A DNA stretch of 34,542 nucleotides. It comes from Actinomycetes bacterium. GTDB taxonomy: Bacteria > Actinomycetota > Acidimicrobiia > Acidimicrobiales > Bog-793. The position numbers and the translations under genes were made by a program. Below are positions 21,185 through 29,669 of this stretch, piece by piece. The DNA lies in NCBI GenBank assembly GCA_021798745.1, contig JAJZBW010000004.1, forward strand, positions 1 through 34,542, read 5' to 3'. The first letter of the stretch is position 1. Each line of letters starts with the position of its first letter. The notes beneath the pieces are model-generated. The model searched no databases and was not told where the DNA came from. It was given only the letters and a program-made list of their open reading frames with translations.

Positions 21185-22552
21185 TCAGCGGTCCGGGCCG
21201 ACGACCCGGAGGAGCTGCCCGATCCGCTCGACCTCCGCGACGTCGCGCAGCCCCGCGAGCGTCGCCTGGACGTCCGCCTCGCGGGCGCGGTGCGTGATGA
21301 GCACGAGCCGTGCCTCGGTCCCGAGGCCGACCTGCTCCATGGATCGGATCGACACGCCGTTCGCCCCGAACACCGACGCGACGGACGCGAGCACGCCCGG
21401 CTGGTCGAGGACGTCGATCGTGAGGTAGTACTGCGCCTCGAGCTCGTCGATCGGGCGCACCTCGACGGGCGAGCGCGCGGGGAGCCACACGGCGCCTCCC
21501 CCCACCAGCCCGCGCGCCGCGTCGACGAGGTCGCCGAGGACCGCGCTCGCCGTCGGTCGGCCTCCCGCGCCGCGGCCGTAGAGCATGAGGTCCCCGACGG
21601 CGTCCCCCTCCACGAACACGGCGTTGAACGGCCCGCGGACCCCCGCCAGAGGATGGTCCCGCGGGACCATCGCGGGGTGGACCCGGACGGCCACGGCCGG
21701 GTCTCCCGGTCCGTCGGGCCCGACGCGCTCGGCGACCGCCAGGAGCTTCACCTCGTAGCCGAGCCGGTGGGCGAAGTCGATGTCGTCCACATCGATCGAC
21801 TCGATCCCCTCGCGGTACACGTCGCCCGCGACGACGTCGGCGTCGAAGGCGATGCTCGCGAGGATGGCGGCCTTCGCGGAGGCGTCGTGCCCCTCTACGT
21901 CCGCCGTGGGGTCACGCTCCGCGTACCCGAGGCTCTGTGCCTCCCGGAGGGCCTCGCCGTAGGCGATCCGCTCGTCGCTCATCCGCGAGAGCACGTAGTT
22001 CGTCGTCCCGTTCACGATCCCCGTGACCCGCCGGACGCGCTCGCCCGCGAGGGACTCCCGGAGGGCGCGCACGAGGGGGATGCCCCCCGCGACCGCCGCC
22101 TCGAACAACAGGTCCCGGCCGCACTCCCGGGCCACCGAGTAGAGCTCGGCCCCGAAGTTCGCGAGCAGCTCCTTGTTCGCGGTCACGACCGGCTTGCCGC
22201 TCCTCAACGCGTCGACGATGAGCGTGCGTGCGGGCTCGATCCCCCCGATGAGCTCGACGACGACGTCGACGTCGGGATCGGTCGCGACGGAGTGCGCGTC
22301 GTGCGTGAGCCGGTCCGCGTGGAGCGACGCGACGCGCGGCTTCGCGACGTTGCGGACGGCGACTCGCGTGACCACGAGCCGCACGCCCGTTCGCGCCGCG
22401 ATCCCGTCGGCGTCCTCGTCCAGGATCTCGACGAGCGCCCCGCCGACGTTCCCGCACCCGAGCACCCCGACGCGCACGGAGGGGGCCACGCTCGCGTCCC
22501 GCCGGCCCGTGTCCTCGATCACGGGCACAAGGTAGCTCCCTGCCGTCGGCAC
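21185..22552 (-). CDS. hom: Homoserine dehydrogenase
   Basis: NAD(P)H-dependent reduction of aspartate-semialdehyde to homoserine, the branch point to threonine and methionine. The nucleotide-binding GCGNVGGAL is at about 32-40, followed by the catalytic region (KPVVTANKELLANFG; GGIPLVRALRESLAG). A C-terminal ACT domain (about 370-450, YYLTIDVLDQPGVLASVAS) suggests allosteric control, usually by threonine. GTG at 22552, four bases after the lysA stop, gives 455 aa. A second GTG at 22522, ten codons in, with GGGAGC upstream, is a plausible alternative. Otherwise unremarkable. Confidence 0.95.
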   Translation of the reverse strand: MPTAGSYLVPVIEDTGRRDASVAPSVRVGVLGCGNVGGALVEILDEDADGIAARTGVRLVVTRVAVRNVAKPRVASLHADRLTHDAHSVATDPDVDVVVELIGGIEPARTLIVDALRSGKPVVTANKELLANFGAELYSVARECGRDLLFEAAVAGGIPLVRALRESLAGERVRRVTGIVNGTTNYVLSRMSDERIAYGEALREAQSLGYAERDPTADVEGHDASAKAAILASIAFDADVVAGDVYREGIESIDVDDIDFAHRLGYEVKLLAVAERVGPDGPGDPAVAVRVHPAMVPRDHPLAGVRGPFNAVFVEGDAVGDLMLYGRGAGGRPTASAVLGDLVDAARGLVGGGAVWLPARSPVEVRPIDELEAQYYLTIDVLDQPGVLASVASVFGANGVSIRSMEQVGLGTEARLVLITHRAREADVQATLAGLRDVAEVERIGQLLRVVGPDR

Positions 22553-22556
22553 CGTC

Positions 22557-23909
22557 TCAGGGCTCCAGGCGGAGCAGGTCCTCGACGGTCTCCCTGCGCA
22601 CGACGACGGTCGCAGAGCCCCCCTCCACGAACACGACCGCGGGACGGGGGACCCTGTTGTAGTTGGAGGACATCGAGAACCCGTACGCGCCCGTCACCGG
22701 CGTCGCGAGGACGTCCCCGACCGCGACGTCGGCCGGAAGGCGGGCCTCCGCGACGAGCACGTCCCCGGACTCGCAGTGCTTGCCCACGACCCGCGCCGCG
22801 AACGGTCGCTCGGCGTCCGTCGACCGCGGGAGGAACGCCTCGTAGCCGCTTCCGTAGAGCACGGGACGCGGGTTGTCGCTCATCCCGCCGTCGACGGCCA
22901 CGTACGTCCGGATCCCCGGGAGCTCCTTCACCGTGCCGATCCGGTAGCACGTGATCGCCGCCGTCGCGACGACCGACCGCCCGGGCTCGGCGGTCACCGA
23001 GACCTCCGGGTCGAGGCCCGCCTCGCTGCACGCCGAGCGCAGGAACGCCGCCCAGGAGGAGATCGTCGGGGCCTCCTCCCCCGCGACGTACGCGACCCCG
23101 AGGCCGCCCCCGACGCACAGCTCCGCGAGCTCGTGGCGCTCGACGAACGGGACGAGCGCGGCGACGGCCCTCTCGTAGGCGTCGAGCCGGAAGATCTGGC
23201 TCCCGATGTGCGCGTGGACCCCGACGAGCTCGACGCCCCCCGTCGCCGCGAGGGTCGACGCCGCCCGGTCCGCCGCACCGGACGCGAGCGAGAACCCGAA
23301 CTTCGAGTCCTCCTGCCCCGTCATCACGTACTCGTGCGTGTGCGCCTCGACCCCCGGGGTGACGCGCACGAGGACCTTCTGGGGGCTCCCGTCGGGTCGC
23401 TCCCGGGAGCCGGCGAGCCGCGCGACGCGCTCGAGCTCGTCGAAGGAGTCGACGACGACGCGCCCGACGCCCGCCCCCCAGGCGGTCTCGAGCTCGTCGT
23501 CCGACTTGTTGTTCCCGTGGAGGACGACCCGCTCGGGAGGCGCCCCCGCGGCGAGCACCGTCGCGAGCTCCCCGGCCGTGGACACGTCGAGGGACATTCC
23601 CGCGCCGATCGCGACGCGCGCCATCTCCTTGCACAAGAAGGCCTTCGTCGCGTACGCGACCCCGGGACCGAACGCCGCGACCGCCTCCGCGCACCGGTCG
23701 CGTAGCTGCGCCGCGTCGTACACGAACAGCGGCGTCCCGAGCTCCTCGACGAGGTCGAGCACGTCCACCCCTCCGAGCGACAGACGGCCGCCGCGCCCGA
23801 CGGACGCGCTGTCGGGCAACAGGTGCCGTGCGACCGGCCGCTCGCTCGGGAGAGGGACGAGCCCGTTCGCCTCGCCACCGGAGTCGGGTCGTGTCGGGCC
23901 GATCGCCAT
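22557..23909 (-). CDS. lysA: Diaminopimelate decarboxylase
   Basis: PLP enzyme (alanine-racemase fold) making lysine from meso-diaminopimelate. The 450 aa protein has the PLP lysine Lys89 in VAYATKAFLC, the HAHIGSQIF segment, the Gly-rich GGGLGVAY, EPGRSVV, and the catalytic-site CESGD. ATG at 23909 is the first gene of lysA-hom-thrC. A possible promoter is TTGCAT (around 23939-23944) with CATCCT 17 bases downstream; the -10 is weak. It is divergent from tRNA-Arg, with about 120 bases between them and nothing else recognisable there. Confidence 0.96.
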   Translation of the reverse strand: MAIGPTRPDSGGEANGLVPLPSERPVARHLLPDSASVGRGGRLSLGGVDVLDLVEELGTPLFVYDAAQLRDRCAEAVAAFGPGVAYATKAFLCKEMARVAIGAGMSLDVSTAGELATVLAAGAPPERVVLHGNNKSDDELETAWGAGVGRVVVDSFDELERVARLAGSRERPDGSPQKVLVRVTPGVEAHTHEYVMTGQEDSKFGFSLASGAADRAASTLAATGGVELVGVHAHIGSQIFRLDAYERAVAALVPFVERHELAELCVGGGLGVAYVAGEEAPTISSWAAFLRSACSEAGLDPEVSVTAEPGRSVVATAAITCYRIGTVKELPGIRTYVAVDGGMSDNPRPVLYGSGYEAFLPRSTDAERPFAARVVGKHCESGDVLVAEARLPADVAVGDVLATPVTGAYGFSMSSNYNRVPRPAVVFVEGGSATVVVRRETVEDLLRLEP

Positions 23910-24030
23910 GCCGGGACGAGGATGGCCGAGACGCGGCTACCATGCAAGGCGCACCCGCAGCCCGCCCGGCCGGGTCGTCCCCGTCGCTCGGCGGGTGGCC
24001 GGGCGACGTGGGTCCCGACGGGCGCGGCAC

Positions 24031-24102
24031 GCCCCCGTAGCTCAGGGGATAGAGCACCGGCCTCCGGAGCCGGGGGCGCAGGTTCGAATCCTGCCGGGGG
24101 CA
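24031..24102 (+). tRNA. tRNA-Arg (anticodon CCG)
   Basis: A full cloverleaf can be drawn: acceptor GCCCCCG paired with CGGGGGC, D stem GCTC/GAGC, anticodon stem CCGGC/GCCGG with loop CTCCGGA, T stem GCAGG/CCTGC with loop TTCGAAT, and discriminator A. The anticodon CCG reads the CGG arginine codon. CCA is not encoded. The 3' half abuts a serine recombinase operon whose reading frame runs into the tRNA from the other strand, so this tRNA looks like the integration site of a mobile element; the tRNA itself is intact. Confidence 0.96.
24070..24102. other. Probable attachment site (tRNA 3' end)
   Basis: The 3' part of the tRNA-Arg gene is the likely left junction of the element, because the recombinase operon begins immediately beyond it and the tRNA remains whole. 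A second copy of this segment, expected at the right end, is not in the window. The exact core cannot be set from one end. Confidence 0.5.
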
Positions 24103-24118
24103 CGGACCAGTCCTCCGC

Positions 24119-24156
24119 GCGCACCTGGGCGCCTGCCGCGCACCTGGGCGCCTGCC
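24119..24156. repeat. Perfect 19-bp tandem duplication
   Basis: The unit GCGCACCTGGGCGCCTGCC occurs twice head-to-tail (24119-24137 and 24138-24156). Because 19 is not a multiple of three, it changes the reading frame of the last part of the recombinase. Removing one unit would lead the frame into a different readout of the tRNA (VPPAGFEPA type). Confidence 0.9.
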
Positions 24157-25842
24157 AGCGCATCGTCAGCGCGATCGTAGAGCGTGACTGTGACATCGAC
24201 GGCGCTGTCGGCCGGTTGGAACACGATGTCGAGCTGCAGCGCGTCGAACAGGGCCCGTAGTTCGCGCTGTGGCGCCGTGTCGAGCGAGCTGGCGAGGATC
24301 GGCAGCCGGTCGAGCAGCGGGGCGACGTCGGCCAACGTGGGCGCCTCTGTCGCCGACTCCCGGGCGAGTGCCACCAGTCGCTCGCGCTGCTCGGCGATGG
24401 CGTCCTCCAGCTCGGCCACGCGCTGACCGACACGACGGCGGAGCGCGGACGTGACGTCGTCAGCTTCGAGGTTGACGAGCTGGCGGGTGAGGCGCCGTTC
24501 GAGGTCGGCGATCTCGGCCTCGACCTCCGTGGCGCGTTCCTTCGTTGGCGCGGCGTGCTCAGGCTCGGCCGCGGCATCGAGGCAGGTCCGCCAGTAGCCG
24601 GTGCGCTCGGTACCGAAGAGCGCGGTGGCGAGGAACGGCAGGAGCGCGGCGTTGAGGCGCTCCTCGTTCAGGTACACGTGCGGAGGGTGGCCAGCAGGGA
24701 TGTCCTTCGCTCGTTGGTGCGAGGGTTGGCACGAGTAGTAGGTGGTCCGGCGTCGGTGGTTCCCCCACATGCGCAGCCCGCAGATCGCGCAGCGAAGGAG
24801 CCCGCGGTAGCGGTAGTCACGCTTCGCGGAGGGTCGGGCGACGGTGGCGGGCACGGCCTGGCGCGAACGCTCGTTGCCCCGGGCGCGCGCCTGCACCGCG
24901 TCGTACTCCTCCCGGCTGACGATGGCCGGGTGCGCGGGCTCTTCCGACCAGATCCAGGTCTCCGGCGGGTTGGTGCGGTTGTGGCCCTTCTTGCGGGCCC
25001 TGCGGTTCCAGACCTGGTAACCGGTGTACTTGGGGTTCCTGAGCACCTCCCAGACGCTTGAGCGGCTCCACGCACCTCGGCCGTCGCCGGAGAGACCGGG
25101 ACCGGCGGCGGGTAGCGGTCCGGGTCGGCGTTGAGGCGGTCGCGGATCTGGAGCAGACCCACCCCGCCGCTCAGGTACCAGTCGTAGATGGCTCGCACGA
25201 CCGGCGCGCGCACGGGGTCCAGCTCCAAGGTGCGCTTGTTGATGCCGCGGCTCGCCTTGTGGGGGTTCGGGTGGTCGTGAGTGACGAAGCGGTAGCCGTA
25301 GAGGGCGACGCCGCCGGTGTGCCAGCCCTGGCGGGTCGAGGTCTCCTGGCCCTGGCGGGACTTGACCATCAGCTCGTGGTGGTAGCCCCGAGCGATGCCG
25401 ATGTTCACGTGGCGGAGCACGATGGTGCCGAAGGACTCCTCGAGCGGCTCGTCCGCCGCGCACAGCCGCACGCGGGTTTGGCGCAGCTCGTCTTCGACGC
25501 GGAAGGCGACCGAGGAGTTGCGCGAGAGGCGCGAGATCGACTCCACGATCACCCGGTCGAACCGGGCCGGTCGGCGGGCTGCGTCGGCGAGGAGGTCCTG
25601 GAGACCGCCATCGCGCGGGATCGCGATGTCGAATCCAGCCAGGCCGCCCGAGCCGCGGGCGTTGTACGCCCGGGTGCCGGACTCGATGTCGTAGTAGTGG
25701 GCGACGATCCGCCCGCCGGCCTCTTCCACCTGGCGCTCGGCGTTGGCCAGCTGGCGGGGGAAGCTGAGGGTGGGGTCCTGCTCGTCCTCGGTCGAGACCC
25801 TCCCGTACCAGGCATAACGAGGTGCTGGACCGGTGGGCGTGG

Positions 25843-26064
25843 TCATGGCGAGACCTCCTCGCCCTGTCCTACCTCCACCTTGCCGCGGGATGCGAGCAGG
25901 GCCGCCAGCGCCCGCCCCTGGGCGACCGCCAGTGCCCGGCCGGCCTGGCCGCTGATCAGGTGGACCTGGCAGCGGGCACCCAGGGTCGCGCCGCTGTGGT
26001 CGGGCTCGGCTGCCTCTGGCGAACGGCGGGAGCGGGACTCGGCGACCAGGGGTCGCGCCGTCAT
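25843..26064 (-). CDS. Small protein of unknown function
   Basis: A 73 aa reading frame fitted exactly between two genes: its ATG overlaps the stop of the replication-relaxation gene (ATGA at 26061-26064) and its stop overlaps the recombinase ATG (ATGA at 25843-25846). The product is basic at the N-terminus (ARPLVAESRSRRSPE) and Ala/Gly/Leu-rich later, with no membrane segment or zinc motif. I do not recognise a family. The double overlap argues that it is translated, at least as a coupling peptide for the recombinase. Confidence 0.6.
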   Translation of the reverse strand: MTARPLVAESRSRRSPEAAEPDHSGATLGARCQVHLISGQAGRALAVAQGRALAALLASRGKVEVGQGEEVSP

Positions 26065-26891
26065 CGGGTGGAGCCCGCTGTCGCCCTCGCGAGCTGAGCG
26101 AGACGACGGCGCGGGATCTCCGCTTCCACCGGAAGCCAGATGGCGTCGGCCGGGTTGCCCGATCCGGCGACCGCCGTCTCCACCGGGAGCGTGGTGGTGC
26201 CGAGCGCTTTGCGTAGCCCCGGCTCGCGGCCAGCCTGGGCGAGCCAGAAGAGGACCGGCCGGGCGACGCCGTCGGCCTCGGCCAGGTCGCGGTAGCCGCC
26301 GAGCTCGGAGGCGACCCGGCCGAGCGGCTCACTCCCGGTGTCGTGCTCCACGAAGAACTCGGCGCGCTGGCCGTCATCCTCCCAGATCCAGTACGCGTCG
26401 GGCCGGACCAGCTCGCCCCACTCTGCGGCGCAGCGTGGCTCGGACCACCAGGCGACGAGCGCCGCGTCGGAGCGCTCACGGGCAGCCCTGTGCAGCGAGC
26501 AGAAGAAGCCGTCCACCCCGAGCGTGTGGGTCGTCCACTGACCGGCGGCCAGTGCCACCACCCGGTCGCGCAGCACCGAGGACCGCGGGACGTCCACGCC
26601 GCGCTCGGCGGCAACGAGGGCGGCGCCGAGGGGTCCGAGCGTGTAGCGCCAGGACTCCGAGCCCGTAGGTCGCAGCGGGCGGAAGCGGTCGAGGACGCCC
26701 AGGCGATAGAGGGCGACCAGGCGGTGCTGGGTGGAGACGAGGCTGGTGAAGCACAGGTCGCGGACCTGTTCGGTCGTGAGCACCCGGTGCTCCCACAGGA
26801 CCCGGCAGAGGAAGCGGTCGCGCCTGGTGAGACGGCCGAAGACGTCGAGCGCAGAGACGCCGCCCCGCCGAGGAGAAGAAGCGATGGTCAT
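26061..26891 (-). CDS. Replication-relaxation family protein
   Basis: The 276 aa protein starts with a winged-helix-like part: RRDRFLCRVLWEHRVLTTEQVRDLCF and STQHRLVALYRLGVLDRFRPL (about 23-72). A middle segment (AAGQWTTHTLGVDGFFCSL) is followed by 'LVRPDAYWIWEDDGQRAEFFVEHDTGSEP', with acidic residues in the style of a nuclease-like fold. This order matches the replication-relaxation family found on actinobacterial plasmids and integrative elements, whose proposed roles are plasmid replication or DNA nicking control. The molecular function is not established. ATGA overlaps join it to the ATPase upstream and the 73 aa gene downstream. Confidence 0.8.
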   Translation of the reverse strand: MTIASSPRRGGVSALDVFGRLTRRDRFLCRVLWEHRVLTTEQVRDLCFTSLVSTQHRLVALYRLGVLDRFRPLRPTGSESWRYTLGPLGAALVAAERGVDVPRSSVLRDRVVALAAGQWTTHTLGVDGFFCSLHRAARERSDAALVAWWSEPRCAAEWGELVRPDAYWIWEDDGQRAEFFVEHDTGSEPLGRVASELGGYRDLAEADGVARPVLFWLAQAGREPGLRKALGTTTLPVETAVAGSGNPADAIWLPVEAEIPRRRLAQLARATAGSTR

Positions 26892-28342
26892 GGATTGCTC
26901 CAGGAGTCGGGGTCCTCGGACGCCGGGGTGGGGAGCGCCTTGCGCTGGCGGTTCTCGCGGGGAGGCGTCGGCGTCTCAAGGACGCCGGCGGAGACGCCGG
27001 GAGAGACGCCGGACGAGACGCCCTCCGTGACGCCGGCCGGGCCGCCGTCGGTCTTGGTGCGATGACGGCGACGTCGGACGAGGAGGTCGTGGCGCCGATC
27101 GGCCTGGCTGCGCCCGGCGTTCTTCCGTGCGTGCTCCCGTGCCTCGGCAGCGCGTCCGGGCACGGCAGGCGGCATCGGCCGGGTCCGGAGCGTGAAGGCG
27201 TGAAGGTCGCGGCCTCCGACGACGAGGCGACAGGCGACCTGGTAGGCGTCGAGGTGGCTGAGGTCGTATGCCGTGAGGTACGGCTCGGTGTGGCGGGCGA
27301 GCACCCGGGCATCCTCGGGGGAGACCGAGAAGTAGACCTTGTTGCGGGCGTTCGCCGAGGCCGCTTCGAAGAGATCCTTCGGCAGCTGTCCGAGGTGCTG
27401 GTGGGCCAAGACGACCGAGAGGTGGTAGCCGCGCGCCTCGGCCAAGACGTCGTCGACGGCGGTCGGCGGCGCCAGGAAGTTCTGGCACTCGTCGACGTAC
27501 AACGTGGCGTCGGGGCGGGCCACATCGTCGGCCCGGGCGGTCGCCGCCTGCCAGACCGAGGCGACGAGAAGCGCCCCCACGAGCCGGGCGGTGTCCTCGC
27601 CCAAGGTGCCCTTGGGGAGCCGGGCCAAGAGCATCCCGCCCGAGAGGACCGCCTTCACATCGAAGCTGGAGCGGGCCGAGCCGAAGAGGTCCCGGGCGAA
27701 GCGCCGGGCCAACACGGCGCGCAGCTTGTTCATGATCGGCCCGATCGCCTGGGCCTGGCCGGCCGGGGAGAGGGCGTCGTAGCCGTCCCAGAATCCCTTG
27801 AGCTCCGAGCGCTCCGGCAGCGTGGCGACGAGCGGCGCCCGGAAGCGCCGGTCCGTGAGCAGCACCGGGATGTCGGCGAGCGTGGCGCCGGGCAGGCGCC
27901 GCAGGGTGGCGCACGCCGAGCGCAGGACGTCGTCGGTCCGCGGGCCCCACCAGGCCGCGAAGATCCGGGCGAATACCGAGACCACATGGTCCACGGCGAC
28001 CTCGGCGGGCTCGCCGCCCAGCACGTTCAACGCCGGCGGGGCCTCGGTCTCCTTCGGGTCGATCAGAACCACGCGGCCGAGGGACTGCTCGGGGAGCCGG
28101 GCGAGGAGGTCGTCCACGAGGTCACCCTTCGGGTCGATCACGACGACCCCGCGTCCGGCCGCCATGTCGGCGAGCGCCAGGTTGGCGAGGAGGGTCGACT
28201 TGCCCGACCCGGTGGCCCCGACCACGTGGGCGTGGTAGCGGCCGTCTTCCACCCCGAGCGCGACGGCGCGCCGGGGCCCGACCTCACTCTCGCCGATCAC
28301 TCGCACCCCGGAAAGCGGGCCGGAGCCGTCAGACCGCCGCAT
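26888..28342 (-). CDS. VirD4/TraG-like ATPase (conjugative coupling protein family)
   Basis: The 484 aa P-loop ATPase has Walker A GATGSGKST at 42-50, IDPKGDLVDDLL at about 69-80, Walker B LYVDECQNFL at about 281-290, and the downstream ARGYHLSVVLAHQHLGQLP sensor strand, an arrangement shared by VirD4/TraD/TraG and HerA-like DNA pumps. It has no membrane helices of its own. Family members usually carry an N-terminal membrane region; here that role may be played by the separate gene just upstream. The C-terminus is basic, then Gly/Val/Ser-rich with repeated GVS-type units. ATG at 28342 has GGAGG eight bases upstream; the open frame extends upstream but without similarity. Confidence 0.85.
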   Translation of the reverse strand: MRRSDGSGPLSGVRVIGESEVGPRRAVALGVEDGRYHAHVVGATGSGKSTLLANLALADMAAGRGVVVIDPKGDLVDDLLARLPEQSLGRVVLIDPKETEAPPALNVLGGEPAEVAVDHVVSVFARIFAAWWGPRTDDVLRSACATLRRLPGATLADIPVLLTDRRFRAPLVATLPERSELKGFWDGYDALSPAGQAQAIGPIMNKLRAVLARRFARDLFGSARSSFDVKAVLSGGMLLARLPKGTLGEDTARLVGALLVASVWQAATARADDVARPDATLYVDECQNFLAPPTAVDDVLAEARGYHLSVVLAHQHLGQLPKDLFEAASANARNKVYFSVSPEDARVLARHTEPYLTAYDLSHLDAYQVACRLVVGGRDLHAFTLRTRPMPPAVPGRAAEAREHARKNAGRSQADRRHDLLVRRRRHRTKTDGGPAGVTEGVSSGVSPGVSAGVLETPTPPRENRQRKALPTPASEDPDSWSNP

Positions 28343-29523
28343 CGTCGTCCTCCGAGCTTGCGACGCGAGCCGCTTGGACCGCTGCGAGGACTTCCGCCGG
28401 TGGCGCCACCGCTGCCGCACGCGCCTGGCGAAGTCCTGGCGCCTGCCCGTCGACCGGCAGGTGCACGAGCGCGGCAACTTCGGAGAGCCCGAGCACCTCG
28501 CCACTGCCGAGCACCCGGCGCTCGATGCGCCGCCGGCATCCCGGCTGCCGCCGAACGACGAGATGGTTGCGTCCCGCGTAGACGCCGAACGCGGCGGACA
28601 GCTCCCCGCGCACGCGCTCGCAGCCGTCGGCGCGCATGGCGGCCGCGCCCCGAGCTGGAGAGCCCGAAGCGGACCGCCACCTCGAAAGCGGGCAGGTCGC
28701 TCGCCTTTGCCACGGCGTGGCGCACGTCAGCCGAGCGCATCGGGTCGTGAGGCAACGGTCGGGCCGGGGCGCTGCGCCAGGCGGCGAGCAGACGGGGCAG
28801 GAGGGCCATTGGTCGGCCGGTCTGAAGCGACCGTGCCGCTCGTGTGAGCATCCGGATGGAGCGACCCGTCGCAGGGCGGACGGCGACTTGGACGACGGCC
28901 CGCTCGGTCCCGCCCCAGTCGGGGAGCGCCCCGAGCACGGTGCGCAGCGGATCGACCACGTGGTCGGTGCCGAGAGGGAGCCACACGGGTGCGCCGAGGC
29001 GCAGCTCCCCGACCGCGGCGACCGGGCCGAGCAGGCCCTGCACCTCGGCGTCGCGCACCTGGCACTGCGCGCCCGGCCAGGCCGAGGAGACCGCCCGGGC
29101 CACGGCGTGCACGGAAACACCGGAAGACACCCAGAAGCGCAGGCCGAGACCGTGAGCAGCGGTCTCGATCTCGAAGGCGACATGTCCGGGACGACCGAGG
29201 CGCCGGCCGGTCCCGGAGAGCACCGCGTGCAGGTTGCGCCAGAAGCCGAGCGCAGCCTTCGCCTCGACGGCAGCCGGCATGGCCACCTCGACGAGCTGGC
29301 CGCCAGCGGGCGCACGGAGGCGAGCCAGCAGTCTGACGAGCGCGGCCAGGACGACGAGCGCCACGAGCACGCCGAGGATCGGCATGGCCACCGGCGGGAC
29401 AGCTCGGGCAAGGTGGACCGCGTCGTGGCCGAGGTGGTGCCACCAGGCGCCGGGGTGGGTGAGGAACCGGGTGAGGGGGCTGTTGGGGACGCTCGGTGGG
29501 GGTGCGGTGGGGACAGGGGGCAT
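28329..29523 (-). pseudogene. Membrane-anchored partner of the VirD4-like ATPase, frameshifted
   Basis: ATG 29523 with GGAGGAAG upstream. One membrane helix (about 46-64, MPILGVLVALVVLAALV) is followed by a soluble domain: EVAMPAAVEAKAALGFWRNL, HVAFEIETAAHGLGLRFWV, then 'AVARAVSSAWPGAQCQV'. This looks to me like the N-terminal part found in front of some TraG/VirD4 ATPases. Around 28630-28665 the plausible protein changes frame: upstream it ends VAVRFGLSSSG, downstream it continues RGAAAMRADGCERVRGELSAAFGVY to the stop at 28329, overlapping the ATPase start by 14 bases. Without the shift the first frame stops at 28297 in Arg-rich nonsense. The family name is uncertain. Confidence 0.65.
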
Positions 29524-29586
29524 GGGCAGGGGCTTCCTCCGGTGGCCGGATCGGTGCTTCGGGGCGCCCGCGACCGCGCGAACGCA

Positions 29587-29614
29587 TCTATAGAACAGGG
29601 GGGTCTCGCGCCAA
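29587..29614 (-). promoter_or_regulatory. Promoter of the mobile-element operon
   Basis: On the minus strand TTGGCG (29609-29614) and TATAGA (29587-29592) are spaced 16 bases. The predicted start near 29579 lies about 56 bases before the ATG at 29523. The -10 sits in a palindrome TCTATAGA (29587-29594), so the same bases could act as a -10 for the opposite strand. Confidence 0.55.
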
Positions 29615-29669
29615 CGTCCGAGAAGGCGTCCGGATTCGAGACAGAAGAAGTCGATAACCTGGTGGAACG

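Larger units (their letters stand above)
24042..25846 (-). pseudogene. Large serine recombinase, frameshifted
   Basis: Site-specific recombinase of the large serine family, probably the integrase of the element. Starting at ATG 25846 (GAGGAGG upstream), the first frame encodes the resolvase catalytic domain with nucleophile Ser18 (YGRVSTED) and ESISRLSRN, then the start of the recombinase domain (GYRFVTHDH, RAIYDWYL). Near 25085-25105 similarity jumps frame: WSRSSVWEVLRNPKYTGYQV, a zinc ribbon (LLRCAICGLRMWG ... YYSCQ) and a coiled coil follow in another frame. The first frame alone stays open to 24668 without similarity. The second frame ends only at a TGA inside the tRNA gene. Either the gene is dead or one base was missed or added in sequencing. 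Confidence 0.85.

Noticed and set aside
19991-22954. Plus-strand open frame of 987 codons
   Set aside because: Antisense to thrC, hom and lysA, with Asp/Arg/Val-rich complement-type composition and no recognisable domain.
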